A program made the translations under genes and the position numbers. DNA of 51,606 bases from an uncultured Ruminiclostridium sp. (GTDB lineage Bacteria > Bacillota > Clostridia > Oscillospirales > Ruminococcaceae), in contig CANRGJ010000014.1 in assembly GCA_947630175.1 (NCBI GenBank), forward strand, positions 1 to 51,606, in the 5' to 3' direction. Below the pieces are notes generated by a model. That model saw only the letters and a program-made list of their open reading frames with translations, made no database searches and had not been told where the DNA came from. Positions 41,933-51,073 of this stretch are shown here, piece by piece (the stretch's first letter is position 1; every line of letters begins with the position of its first letter).

Positions 41933-42061
41933 CTATACAAGCAAAATATAAAGTAAAGCCAAGATAAGCTTTTGATCAGCATTTTCCTGTATAAGCACCA
42001 GCAGAAGAAGTAGTATCAGCATAGTATCGCTGTCGCTGCGCAAATCAAGCGTCCCACTCAT
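41933..42061 (-). CDS. 42-residue double-hydrophobic-segment protein
   Basis: MSGTLDLRSDSDTMLILLLL, then LVLIQENADQKLILALLYIL, LV. Two hydrophobic stretches (14-24 and 31-42) joined by a charged turn. The ATG overlaps the stop of the upstream coiled-coil gene as ATGA and has GCAGGT upstream, which argues strongly that it is translated. Very short Leu-rich proteins of this kind with a DSDT start occur in spore-forming Clostridia, from memory; function unknown. Confidence 0.7.
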   Translation of the reverse strand: MSGTLDLRSDSDTMLILLLLLVLIQENADQKLILALLYILLV

Positions 42062-42843
42062 TGACCTGCTCTTTTCTTTTGGCACTTTGGGCAGTTGCAC
42101 TGCGCCTGATTGTGTTCGTTTATGTATTGATTGAAATTTGGGGGAGTATTGCCGCCTTCCTTTTTTTCCTCTTTGCTTTTGGCAAATACGGCAGGATCTA
42201 TCAGCTCGTCAATGCATTGTTTATCATCTTCTTCAATGCAGCATTCGTCCTGTTTTTCCTCGCATTTCTCCTCACTTTTGCCGCAGTCGTTCTTCTCCTC
42301 GACCTTTTCCTCTTCGGCTTCTTTCTTTTCTTCCGCCTCAGCCTGCTTTTCAGCCATTATGCGTTCAGCCTCAGCTTTTTCTTCTGCAATCCTCTCAGCT
42401 TCAGCCTTTTCTTCTGCGATTTTCTCAGCCTCGGCTTTCTCCTTCGCAATTCTTTCAGCCTCTGCTTTCTCCTTTGCGATTCTCTCAGCCTCGGCTTTCT
42501 CTTTTGCAATTCTCTCAGCCTCTGCTTTTTCCTTTGCAATCCTCTCAGCCTCCGCTTTTTCCTTTGCAATCCTTTCAGCTTCAGCTTTTTCCTTTGCAAT
42601 TCTCTCAGCCTCAGCCTTCTCCTTTGCAATTCTCTCAGCCTCGGCTTTTTCCTTTGCAATTCTTTCAGCCTCAGCCTTCTCCTTCGCAATCCTTTCAGCC
42701 TCCGCTTGTTCTTCTGCGGCTTTTTTTGTCTCTTCGATTTGACTTGCGACAGATTTTTTCGCCATCTCCAGAGCTTCCTTTATGTAAGCCTGCTGCTGTT
42801 TTTCAAGCTCTGACTGACTGATATTGCTTTTGGTCCATTCCAT
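42058..42843 (-). CDS. Ten-residue-repeat helical protein with a C-terminal Cys cluster
   Basis: 261 residues. N-terminal 46 residues are helical; residues 47-166 are twelve tandem copies of AEAERIAKEK-type decads (nine near-identical, three variants), giving a long charged single alpha helix or coiled coil as in TolA; then an acidic Glu/Lys region, Cys-containing segments (NDCGKSEEKCEE, DECCIEEDDKQC) and the tail QCNCPKCQKKRAGQ with a CxCxxC knuckle. No signal peptide or membrane segment. Ribosome site GGAGGA. Follows the 106-residue protein gene by 15 bp. Confidence 0.85.
   Translation of the reverse strand: MEWTKSNISQSELEKQQQAYIKEALEMAKKSVASQIEETKKAAEEQAEAERIAKEKAEAERIAKEKAEAERIAKEKAEAERIAKEKAEAERIAKEKAEAERIAKEKAEAERIAKEKAEAERIAKEKAEAERIAKEKAEAEKIAEEKAEAERIAEEKAEAERIMAEKQAEAEEKKEAEEEKVEEKNDCGKSEEKCEEKQDECCIEEDDKQCIDELIDPAVFAKSKEEKKEGGNTPPNFNQYINEHNQAQCNCPKCQKKRAGQ
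42346..42705 (-). repeat. Tandem 30-bp coding repeat, 12 units
   Basis: Twelve 30-bp units encode AEAE[R/K]I[A/M].E[K] decads. Units differ mostly at third codon positions. The middle nine are most alike, suggesting slippage or unequal exchange in the centre with older edge units. Confidence 0.85.
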
Positions 42844-42858
42844 AAAAAATCCTCCTGT

Positions 42859-43179
42859 TTAAAAAAGTCCGTCCAACATACCGCTGCTTTTCAGCAGCGG
42901 CAGTATATTCATAATTTTCATCAGTCTTAAAGCGCTGTCAGCTTTTCGCTGATTTTCGGGACGCAAATGCGGCTTCAGAGCAAGGAGCAAACGTGTGCTG
43001 TCGTCATCCTTGTTCATCTGTGACATAATTTCTCCCAGCCGCATTACAGCCTGAATATCTATTCCGCCGAAAATATCGTTTTCTTCATCGGGAGGTTTAT
43101 CTTCAGATGTTGCCTCCTTGTTTTCTTCGGCTTCAAGCAGCTGTTCAAGGAGCTTTGCAAGCATATCCTCCTGTGACAT
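42859..43179 (-). CDS. Helical protein of unknown function (106 residues)
   Basis: An N-terminal amphipathic helix (MSQEDMLAKLLEQLLEAEEN), an acidic flexible linker (SEDKPPDEENDIFGGID), then helices with a conserved look: LALKPHLRPENQRKADSALR and LMKIMNILPLLKSSGMLDGLF. I recall this C-terminal pattern as frequent in Clostridia without a known function. Ribosome site AAAGGAG. Flanked by the 75-residue and the decad-repeat protein genes, 19 and 15 bp apart. Confidence 0.8.
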   Translation of the reverse strand: MSQEDMLAKLLEQLLEAEENKEATSEDKPPDEENDIFGGIDIQAVMRLGEIMSQMNKDDDSTRLLLALKPHLRPENQRKADSALRLMKIMNILPLLKSSGMLDGLF

Positions 43180-43198
43180 GAGAAAACTCCTTTCTGCG

Positions 43199-43426
43199 CT
43201 ACTCCTGCAACTTTTTCATTATTTTCTCTGCGTCGGGGGAATTGAGCATTTTCTCTTTCACAGAGGGATTTTGCATTATCGTTTTCAGCTTGTCTGCGTC
43301 CTCTTTGCGCATACTGTTCAGCATATCGTCCACGTTGCCCTTTTCCAGCGAGCGTTTTAGCACTTCAGACGAAACTCCCAGCTTTTTGCTGGCAAGCTCT
43401 ATCATTTTTTCCATATTGCTGTTCAT
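43199..43426 (-). CDS. Small helical protein, first gene of the cluster (75 residues)
   Basis: All-helical and charged: NMEKMIELASKKLGVSSEVL, then EKGNVDDMLNSMRKEDADKL and PSVKEKMLNSPDAEKIMKKL. It looks like two similar helix pairs separated by short Asn/Asp turns. Strong ribosome site AAAGGAGG. No family known to me. Directly downstream of a SigE-like promoter candidate (43442-43470). Confidence 0.8.
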   Translation of the reverse strand: MNSNMEKMIELASKKLGVSSEVLKRSLEKGNVDDMLNSMRKEDADKLKTIMQNPSVKEKMLNSPDAEKIMKKLQE

Positions 43427-43441
43427 AATTGACCTCCTTTT

Positions 43442-43470
43442 AATGTATGAAAAGCATTGATAAAATATTC
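43442..43470 (-). promoter_or_regulatory. Candidate SigmaE-type (mother-cell sporulation) promoter
   Basis: On the minus strand GAATATT (43470-43464), 14 bp, CATACATT (43449-43442), against the B. subtilis SigE pattern KMATATT-N14-CATACAMT: one mismatch. Caveat: the transcript would begin only about 10 nt before the ATG and cut into the ribosome site. A poor sigmaA alternative (TTACCG-18-TATTTT) overlaps. Confidence 0.4.
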
Positions 43471-43476
43471 TGACAA

Positions 43477-43505
43477 TTGACTTTTCGGTAATTTTCTGTT
43501 ATAAT
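43477..43505 (+). promoter_or_regulatory. SigmaA promoter of the phosphoesterase gene
   Basis: TTGACT (43477-43482), 17 bp, TATAAT (43500-43505). Confidence 0.8.
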
Positions 43506-43577
43506 TTGATAGAAAAATGTCATATTATGTACATCTTTAAAAAGTACAGCATATTATTTTATTAAGGAATGTTTGAT

Positions 43578-44042
43578 ATGAAAATCATCGTAACGGCAGA
43601 TACCCATAAAAACTTTGATATTTACAACGACGTTGTAAACCGCAATCCCGCAGATTATTATATTCATCTCGGCGACGGTGTGAACGAATTTGCCGAGGTC
43701 GCAAAGGCAAATCCCGACAAAAACTTTGTTTTTGTAAAAGGCGAACACGACTTTTGCTCTGCTTCCTCCAAGCAAATACTGGAAATAGGACAATTCAGAA
43801 TATTATGTGTTCACGGTCACGAGCAGGAGGGAATTGATGCATTGGTAGAAGAAGCAAAGAATTCCGACTGCAATATACTTCTTTACGGGCACACCCACAT
43901 TTACAAAACCGAAAAAATAGACGGCATATATGTTATGAATCCGGGAAGTCTTGGTTCTCCCAGCGTAAATACGGAAAGCTCCTACGGAATACTTGAAATA
44001 AGCGACGACGGTCAGGTGAAGATGAATATTGTAGCTTATTGA
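43578..44042 (+). CDS. YfcE/MJ0936-type metallophosphoesterase
   Basis: 154 residues. Metal-site motifs in order: ADTH, HLGDG, a GEHD where the family has GN(C/H)D, VHGHE, YGHTH, and NPGS. Cleaves phosphodiesters or monoesters with two metal ions; natural substrate unknown. Replacement of the bridging Asn by Glu is unusual. Start at 43578, with AAGGAA 8 nt upstream; the in-frame ATG at 43569 overlaps that ribosome site. Confidence 0.9.
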   Translation: MKIIVTADTHKNFDIYNDVVNRNPADYYIHLGDGVNEFAEVAKANPDKNFVFVKGEHDFCSASSKQILEIGQFRILCVHGHEQEGIDALVEEAKNSDCNILLYGHTHIYKTEKIDGIYVMNPGSLGSPSVNTESSYGILEISDDGQVKMNIVAY

Positions 44043-44063
44043 TTATTATATGCATATAAAAAG

Positions 44064-44100
44064 AAAATGTTAAATGTTTTTGCATTTAACATTTTTTCAA
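44064..44100 (+). terminator. Terminator after the phosphoesterase gene
   Basis: AAAATGTTAAATG (44064-44076) and CATTTAACATTTT (44083-44095) followed by TTC; ends 16 bp before the HAD gene start, whose ribosome site follows directly. Confidence 0.8.
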
Positions 44101-44115
44101 CTCAGGAGGATTTTT

Positions 44116-44856
44116 ATGCAATATCCCAAAATGATAATATTTGATTATGGGCATACGCTTTTGTATGAACCGGGGTGGGATCCTGTCAGAGGAAATGCAG
44201 AATTGTTGAAATATGCTGTTAAAAATCCGTATAGCTATACGCTGGAAGATGTGAGAAAAGCGGCGGAGCTAATTTTCGGAGAACATATCGAAAACATTCG
44301 CAAAATTGGTTATGACATTGGCGGTCAGATCGGCGATAAAGTGTTATACGAGTATTTGGGAATAGAGTTTTCGCTGACTCCGCTGGAAATGGAAACCGTT
44401 TTTTGGAACGGCGCATCTATGGGCGCCATTATGCCGAGAGCAGATATAATGCTTGATTACATAAATAAAAAAGGCATAAGAAGTGCGGTACTCAGCAATC
44501 TTTTATGGTCGGGCGACGCATTGTCCCAACGGCTCAACAGACTTTTGCCGATGAATAAATTTGAGTTTGTTATGACCTCCAGTGACTATATCGTGCGCAA
44601 ACCCAACCGCATTTTGTTTGATATAGCTTTACGGAAAGCAGGTCTTAGAGCCGACGAGATCTGGTACTGCGGTGACAGCATAAAAGCAGACATTTACGGA
44701 GCGAAAAGCGTCGGAATGTTTCCTGTGCTTTACGAGGGAGAAACTCCTGACGAACCAAACCCCTTTGCAGGACAGAACGACGGCATTGCGATTGACTTCG
44801 ACTATCTTCATATTCACGATTGGCAGGAGATGATAGATATTATAAGCACCCTGTAA
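44116..44856 (+). CDS. HAD-superfamily hydrolase
   Basis: 246 residues with a helical cap. Motif I reads IIFDYGHTLL, motif II AVLSNLLW, motif III with RKPNRILFDIAL and motif IV WYCGDSIKADIYGAKSVGM. The second Asp of the usual DxDxT is Gly here, which would remove the general acid; the nucleophile Asp and the DxxxD metal site remain. Substrate unknown. Ribosome site AGGAGG. The upstream hairpin at 44064-44100 may limit transcription into it. Confidence 0.88.
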   Translation: MQYPKMIIFDYGHTLLYEPGWDPVRGNAELLKYAVKNPYSYTLEDVRKAAELIFGEHIENIRKIGYDIGGQIGDKVLYEYLGIEFSLTPLEMETVFWNGASMGAIMPRADIMLDYINKKGIRSAVLSNLLWSGDALSQRLNRLLPMNKFEFVMTSSDYIVRKPNRILFDIALRKAGLRADEIWYCGDSIKADIYGAKSVGMFPVLYEGETPDEPNPFAGQNDGIAIDFDYLHIHDWQEMIDIISTL

Positions 44857-44890
44857 TATAAATACTGTAAAAATATTATATTACCGATAA

Positions 44891-44925
44891 AAAACAGGTA
44901 TGATTTCTCATACCTGTTTTTATTA
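44891..44925. terminator. Bidirectional terminator
   Basis: AAAACAGGTATGA (44891-44903) and TCATACCTGTTTT (44908-44920), TTTC loop, then T-rich. Serves the HAD gene and groEL. Confidence 0.9.
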
Positions 44926-44940
44926 TATAATGGAGAATTA

Positions 44941-46599
<1,659 letters not shown>

Positions 46600-46616
46600 T
46601 TATTGTGATTTGAGGA

Positions 46617-46913
<297 letters not shown>

Positions 46914-46936
46914 TTAAAAATATTTAACTTTAATTT

Positions 46937-46963
46937 TTAGCACTCTAACCCTTTGAGTGCTAA
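46937..46963. promoter_or_regulatory. CIRCE element (HrcA operator)
   Basis: TTAGCACTC (46937-46945), 9 bp, GAGTGCTAA (46955-46963): a perfect match to the consensus. It lies at the transcription start of the groESL promoter, so HrcA would block initiation. Confidence 0.97.
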
Positions 46964-46968
46964 ATACT

Positions 46969-46997
46969 ATTTTAGTCACTTCTGTGCAAAAAATCAA
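46969..46997 (-). promoter_or_regulatory. SigmaA promoter of groES-groEL
   Basis: Minus strand TTGATT (46997-46992), 17 bp, TAAAAT (46974-46969), directly followed by CIRCE. Confidence 0.75.
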
Positions 46998-47047
46998 GTG
47001 CTTTTTATACAATTTTATTTTTTTAGCAAAATATAACAAATACTTGC

Positions 47048-47075
47048 TTGATTGTGATAACGTTTATTGTATATT
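47048..47075 (+). promoter_or_regulatory. Possible promoter of the lipoprotein genes
   Basis: TTGATT (47048-47053), 16 bp, TATATT (47070-47075), about 100 nt before the first lipoprotein start. TTGACA at 47076-47081 with a poor -10 (TAACCT) is an alternative. Weak call. Confidence 0.4.
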
Positions 47076-47175
47076 TTGACAATTTGTGCTTGCAAAAGTA
47101 ACCTGCGGAACATTTAATGCGTTTTATATTATAGAGAGGGAAAAATGTAGGAGCAAAAATACAGGAGGATATCCC

Positions 47176-47733
47176 ATGAAAAAAAGTATTATTTTTATTC
47201 TTATTATAATAAGTATGTTCTGTCTTACCTCCTGTATGCGGCAGCAAGACATTCCTGCATATTCGGACGAAACGTCGCATAAGCCTCTTGTACAAAAACC
47301 GTCAGGTATTCAAAATAATAATACGAGCAGCTCGTCTTTGCCTTCCGTCGTTATAACGGCGGGCGAAAGCAGTGCTCAGCAAGGAACTTCGGACAAGCAG
47401 ATAGAGATAAATTGCGTTAAGCTGGATACCGAAACAGGTGAATTTGAACTTGTCAACAATAGCCTGAACGATTGGGGCTTTGGTTATACGCCGTATTTTC
47501 AAAAAGAGATGAATGGTCAGTGGTTTGACGTACAGCCTGTCACGGACATTGTCGTTCCTGAGATACACGCTTTGTTGCCTTCCAACGGCGGCCGCAATAA
47601 ATTTGTGCTGCCCATATCTCAGTGGTACGGTCGTCTTTCCGAGGGAAAATACCGCACAGGCGTAAAGCTGACAGGCGAATTGGGAGAGCAAATGCTTTGG
47701 TATGAATTTGACGTGGATCTTATCCCTGACTGA
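47176..47733 (+). CDS. Lipoprotein with a bacterial Ig-like domain
   Basis: 185 residues. Signal peptide and lipobox LTSC with Cys20; a Ser/Gln/Asn-rich linker; then a beta-sandwich-like domain from about residue 75: EFELVNNSLNDWGFGYTPYFQKEMNGQWFDVQP and YRTGVKLTGELGEQMLWYEFDV, of the kind annotated as bacterial Ig-like (Big_14-type), from memory. Start at 47176 with AGGAGGA upstream; a longer in-frame start at 47086 would bury the signal peptide. Next gene, also a lipoprotein, begins 12 bp later. Confidence 0.8.
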   Translation: MKKSIIFILIIISMFCLTSCMRQQDIPAYSDETSHKPLVQKPSGIQNNNTSSSSLPSVVITAGESSAQQGTSDKQIEINCVKLDTETGEFELVNNSLNDWGFGYTPYFQKEMNGQWFDVQPVTDIVVPEIHALLPSNGGRNKFVLPISQWYGRLSEGKYRTGVKLTGELGEQMLWYEFDVDLIPD

Positions 47734-47744
47734 CAGCAAATACT

Positions 47745-49097
47745 ATGAAAAGAAAAATACTATCATTTGTTTCACTTTTCCTTGCGGCAAGTGTTTCAGC
47801 CTGCTCGGCCGTAAGCGGCTCTGCGGGTGAAAATATGCCTTTTATAGGCAAGGACGGACCCTTTGACGGAGATATGGCAGGAGCAGAATATTACGCCTCC
47901 GAAATGGCGGAAGAGCTTGGCGGCGAACCTGTTTTTTATGATGACCTCAGCATAAACCAAATATCCGTTTCGTCGGGAAATTTTACTGCTGGCGAATGGA
48001 TAGACAATGACCACATTACATTCTGGGAAGAGCTTAACAGCCTTGATGAAACAGAATGGAACAAATTCAGCGAGATTTGGCAAAAAGACGAGACCGCCAG
48101 GACGTTTGTTTCGGTAACTCTTGACGAAAAGCCTGCTGAAAATACGGTGGTCACCGTCAAATCTTCCGACAGCCGTACTTTGTGGACGTCGGTGACTGAT
48201 AACGAGGGCAAAGCTTATCTCTTTTATACTCCTTCATCTCTTGAAAAGGGATTGACCCTGACCGCTTCCTACGAAAAAAGCTCAGGTACTGTCGCATTGA
48301 CCTCCGAAAATTATAAGAATGTTTCCATTATCCTTTCGCCAAACGTTTCTGTTCAGAAAAGCAAATCTCTTGATTTAATGCTCGTGTCGGATACCACGGG
48401 TTCAATGGGCGACGAGCTTGAATATATGCAAAAAGAGCTAAGAGATATAATAAACCGTGTTGTTTCCGATAATATGAATATTCCCGTCCGTCTCAGCGTT
48501 AATTTTTACCGTGACGACGGCGATGAATATATAGTCCGTGATTTTGATTTCACAGATAATATTTCCCGGGCAATAGCAGACCTGAAAAAGCAAAAGGCTG
48601 ATGGCGGCGGGGATATGCCCGAAAAGGTGAACGCCGCTTTGTACAGCGCCATAAATAATCACGACTGGCACAGCGACGCAACAAAGCTATTATTTCTGCT
48701 CCTTGACGCTCCTCCTCACAGAGAAGACAGCCATGCCGTTCAGGAAATGAACCAGCTTACTGCGCAGGCCGCAGAAAAGGGAATAAGGATAATTCCCATT
48801 CTTGCAGGCGGCGGCAATAAGGAAACGGAATATCTTGTGCGTGATATGGCAATGAAAACGGGCGGAACATACTTGTTCATTACAGACGACAGCAGCGTCA
48901 GTGCAGAAAGCCAGGTTCAGCCGACAATAGGGAATTACAAAGCCGAACAGCTGAACGACCTTATGGTAAGGGTGATAAACCGCTATTTAGCCGACGTTTC
49001 CGTTCCCGCACAATATATTGACGATAAGGTGGATACAATTAAAATGCCGGAATTGACCGCCGATACTCAAAATAATCAGGAAACCGTTGTCAAATGA
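47745..49097 (+). CDS. Lipoprotein with von Willebrand factor A domain
   Basis: 450 residues. Signal peptide with lipobox Cys20 (SVSAC). Residues about 118-200 form a beta-domain (VSVTLDEKPAENTVVTVKSS, TDNEGKAYLFYTP) like a carboxypeptidase-regulatory or CNA-B fold. Residues about 208-415 are a VWA domain with the metal site D216-T-T-G-S220 and a later LLLDAPPH. VWA lipoproteins mediate metal-dependent protein binding at the cell surface. The ribosome site is weak, so it may be coupled to the preceding lipoprotein gene. Confidence 0.88.
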   Translation: MKRKILSFVSLFLAASVSACSAVSGSAGENMPFIGKDGPFDGDMAGAEYYASEMAEELGGEPVFYDDLSINQISVSSGNFTAGEWIDNDHITFWEELNSLDETEWNKFSEIWQKDETARTFVSVTLDEKPAENTVVTVKSSDSRTLWTSVTDNEGKAYLFYTPSSLEKGLTLTASYEKSSGTVALTSENYKNVSIILSPNVSVQKSKSLDLMLVSDTTGSMGDELEYMQKELRDIINRVVSDNMNIPVRLSVNFYRDDGDEYIVRDFDFTDNISRAIADLKKQKADGGGDMPEKVNAALYSAINNHDWHSDATKLLFLLLDAPPHREDSHAVQEMNQLTAQAAEKGIRIIPILAGGGNKETEYLVRDMAMKTGGTYLFITDDSSVSAESQVQPTIGNYKAEQLNDLMVRVINRYLADVSVPAQYIDDKVDTIKMPELTADTQNNQETVVK

Positions 49098-49136
49098 TAA
49101 ATTGCGTTCCACGAATCCCTTCGTTTCAATATTCCT

Positions 49137-49177
49137 CGGAAAAGACTTCCCGCAAAAAGGAAGTCCTTTTCCGTTTT
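49137..49177 (+). terminator. Terminator of the lipoprotein pair
   Basis: GGAAAAGACTTCC (49137-49149) pairs with GGAAGTCCTTTTCC (49158-49171) with one bulged C; GTTTT follows. Confidence 0.8.
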
Positions 49178-49249
49178 ACGGCAAAATAAAGTGGCAATGC
49201 TTCATATTCTTTTCCGAAAATACCGCGCTTATTTTTGAAATCCACAATA

Positions 49250-49287
49250 AAAACGCTCCGATGATAAATCATCGGAGCGTTTTCTTA
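49250..49287 (-). terminator. Terminator of the hydrogenase operon
   Basis: AAAACGCTCCGATGAT (49250-49265) and its exact complement (49268-49283). U-run fits minus-strand transcription. Confidence 0.88.
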
Positions 49288-49300
49288 TATTATCACTTTC

Positions 49301-51055
49301 TTACTTATGCAGATTGGAAGCCTTGTAAGAAGTATGCAGAACCTCGTGAGCCTTGTGGCTACCGGGTTCGCCCAGGAAGTTTTCGTATACCTCCTTGATG
49401 TCGGGGCTTTCATGAGATCTTCTGAACGTTCTAACTTCAGAGTCGATATGGTACAGAGCCTTTGCTCTTTCCGCACGAATATCAGTGAAGTTGCGAACGT
49501 CTGCGGGAACGAGGACCTGACCGCCGCCGTTTACACAGCCGCCCGGGCAAGCCATTATCTCGATGAATGTGCATTCAAGCTCGCCACTCTTTACCTTTTC
49601 AAGCAGTTCCTTTGCATTTGCAAGACCAGAAGCCACAGCAACGGTTATATCCTTGCCTGCAACGTTATAGGTAGCTACCTTAACGCCTTCAACGCCTCTT
49701 ACTTCCTTGAACTCCAGAGGAGCCTCAGGATTTTCGCCTGTCAGTCTCCATACTGCAGTACGCAGAGCAGCCTCCATAACGCCGCCTGTTACGCCGAATA
49801 TAACAGCCGCACCTGTGCCGTTGCCCATAGGATTGTCAAATTCCTCGTCAGGCAGTTCTCTGAAGCAAAGACCTGCCTTGTTTATCATCTTAACAAGCTC
49901 ACGGGTGGTAATGGAAATATCAAGATCAGGATAACCCGATGCGCTCTGATCCTCACGGCCTATCTCAAACTTCTTGGCAGTGCAGGGCATTACGGAAACG
50001 CTTACGATATTTTTGGGGTCAATGCCCATCTTCTGCGCCCAGTAAGTCTTGATGATAGAACCTGTCATTTGCTGAGGAGATTTGCAGGAGGAAAGGTTAG
50101 GCAGGAATTCGGGATAATAAGCCTCGCAGTATCTTACCCAGCCGGGTGAGCAGGAGGTTATCATAGGAAGAACTCCGCCGTTCTGAACTCTTTCGATAAG
50201 CTCATTAGCCTCTTCAACAATAGTGAGGTCAGCGCCGAAGTTGGTATCAAATACGGCGTTAAAGCCCAGTCTGTGCAGCGACGCCGCCAGCTTGCCCTCT
50301 ACGTTCGTGCCCATAGGATAGCCGAAAGCCTCGCCGATAGAAGCACGAACTGCGGGAGCAGTCTGAACTACTACTACCTTTTCAGGGTCGTTCAGTGCCT
50401 GCCATACCTTATCGGTATCGTCCTTTTCATTAAGCGCGCCGGTAGGACAAACAGCGATACACTGACCGCAGGATACGCAGGAGGTATCTGCCAGATCCAT
50501 ATCGAAGGGACTTCCGATAGTGGACTTGAATCCACGGTAGTTAGGACCTATAACGCCTATGCCCTGAACGTTAGTGCATGCAGCCACACAACGGCGGCAG
50601 TTGATGCACTTGTTGTTGTCTCTGTACATATGAACGGCGCTGTAATCAATGTCATATACGTTCTTAACGCCGTCATAAGCGCTTTCATATTCAACGCCAA
50701 GCTCCTTGCACAATGTCTGGAGTTCGCAGTTTCCGCTTCTGGTGCAGTACAGGCAATCCTTCTTGTGATTGCTCAGAAGCAGTTCCAGAGTCATCTTTCT
50801 GCTTTCCTGAACGGCAGGGGAGTTTGTGAGAATGCTTTTACCTTCGTCAAACTTTGAAATGGGGTACATACAAGAAGCGACAAGGCTTCTTGCGCCGGTC
50901 ATTTCAACTACGCATATACGGCATGCGCCTATTTCGTTGATACCCTTGAGCCAGCAAAGAGTGGGGATTCTTATACCGTTCTTGCGTGCGGCCTCAAGTA
51001 TGGTGGTACCCTCTTCAACGGAACAATCGATACCGTTAATTTTAATATTGACCAT
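49301..51055 (-). CDS. hydA: [FeFe]-hydrogenase, multi-ferredoxin-domain catalytic subunit
   Basis: 584 residues, the M3 layout. An N-terminal [2Fe-2S] ferredoxin domain (Cys34, 45, 48, 62), a His-(Cys)3 [4Fe-4S] site (HKKDCLYCTRSGNC), two [4Fe-4S] sites (CINCRRCVAAC and CVSCGQCIAVC), then the H-cluster domain: TSCSPGW (300-306), MPCTAKKFE and EIMACPGGCVNGGGQ (Cys503 and Cys507). The first H-cluster motif has Ser303 where the canonical TSCCPxW has a second Cys. The gene lies 18 bp downstream of a NuoF-like gene, so the complex may be an NAD(P)-linked or electron-bifurcating hydrogenase (Hnd/Hyd type). Confidence 0.95.
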   Translation of the reverse strand: MVNIKINGIDCSVEEGTTILEAARKNGIRIPTLCWLKGINEIGACRICVVEMTGARSLVASCMYPISKFDEGKSILTNSPAVQESRKMTLELLLSNHKKDCLYCTRSGNCELQTLCKELGVEYESAYDGVKNVYDIDYSAVHMYRDNNKCINCRRCVAACTNVQGIGVIGPNYRGFKSTIGSPFDMDLADTSCVSCGQCIAVCPTGALNEKDDTDKVWQALNDPEKVVVVQTAPAVRASIGEAFGYPMGTNVEGKLAASLHRLGFNAVFDTNFGADLTIVEEANELIERVQNGGVLPMITSCSPGWVRYCEAYYPEFLPNLSSCKSPQQMTGSIIKTYWAQKMGIDPKNIVSVSVMPCTAKKFEIGREDQSASGYPDLDISITTRELVKMINKAGLCFRELPDEEFDNPMGNGTGAAVIFGVTGGVMEAALRTAVWRLTGENPEAPLEFKEVRGVEGVKVATYNVAGKDITVAVASGLANAKELLEKVKSGELECTFIEIMACPGGCVNGGGQVLVPADVRNFTDIRAERAKALYHIDSEVRTFRRSHESPDIKEVYENFLGEPGSHKAHEVLHTSYKASNLHK

Positions 51056-51073
51056 AGTAATAATTCCTTTCTG

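Noticed and set aside
42346-42705. Regular 30-bp repeats considered as a CRISPR array
   Set aside because: Head-to-tail without spacers and in frame in a gene; no cas genes.
42061-42813. Phe/Leu/Ser-rich plus-strand reading frames opposite the decad-repeat gene
   Set aside because: Three frames stay open only because the 30-bp array lacks stops; no ribosome site, while the minus-strand frame has one and a sensible protein.
49087-49398. Plus-strand frame after the VWA gene
   Set aside because: Spans two terminators and the end of hydA; no ribosome site.
49307-50149. Plus-strand frame of 280 codons opposite hydA
   Set aside because: Shadow of hydA; no start signals.
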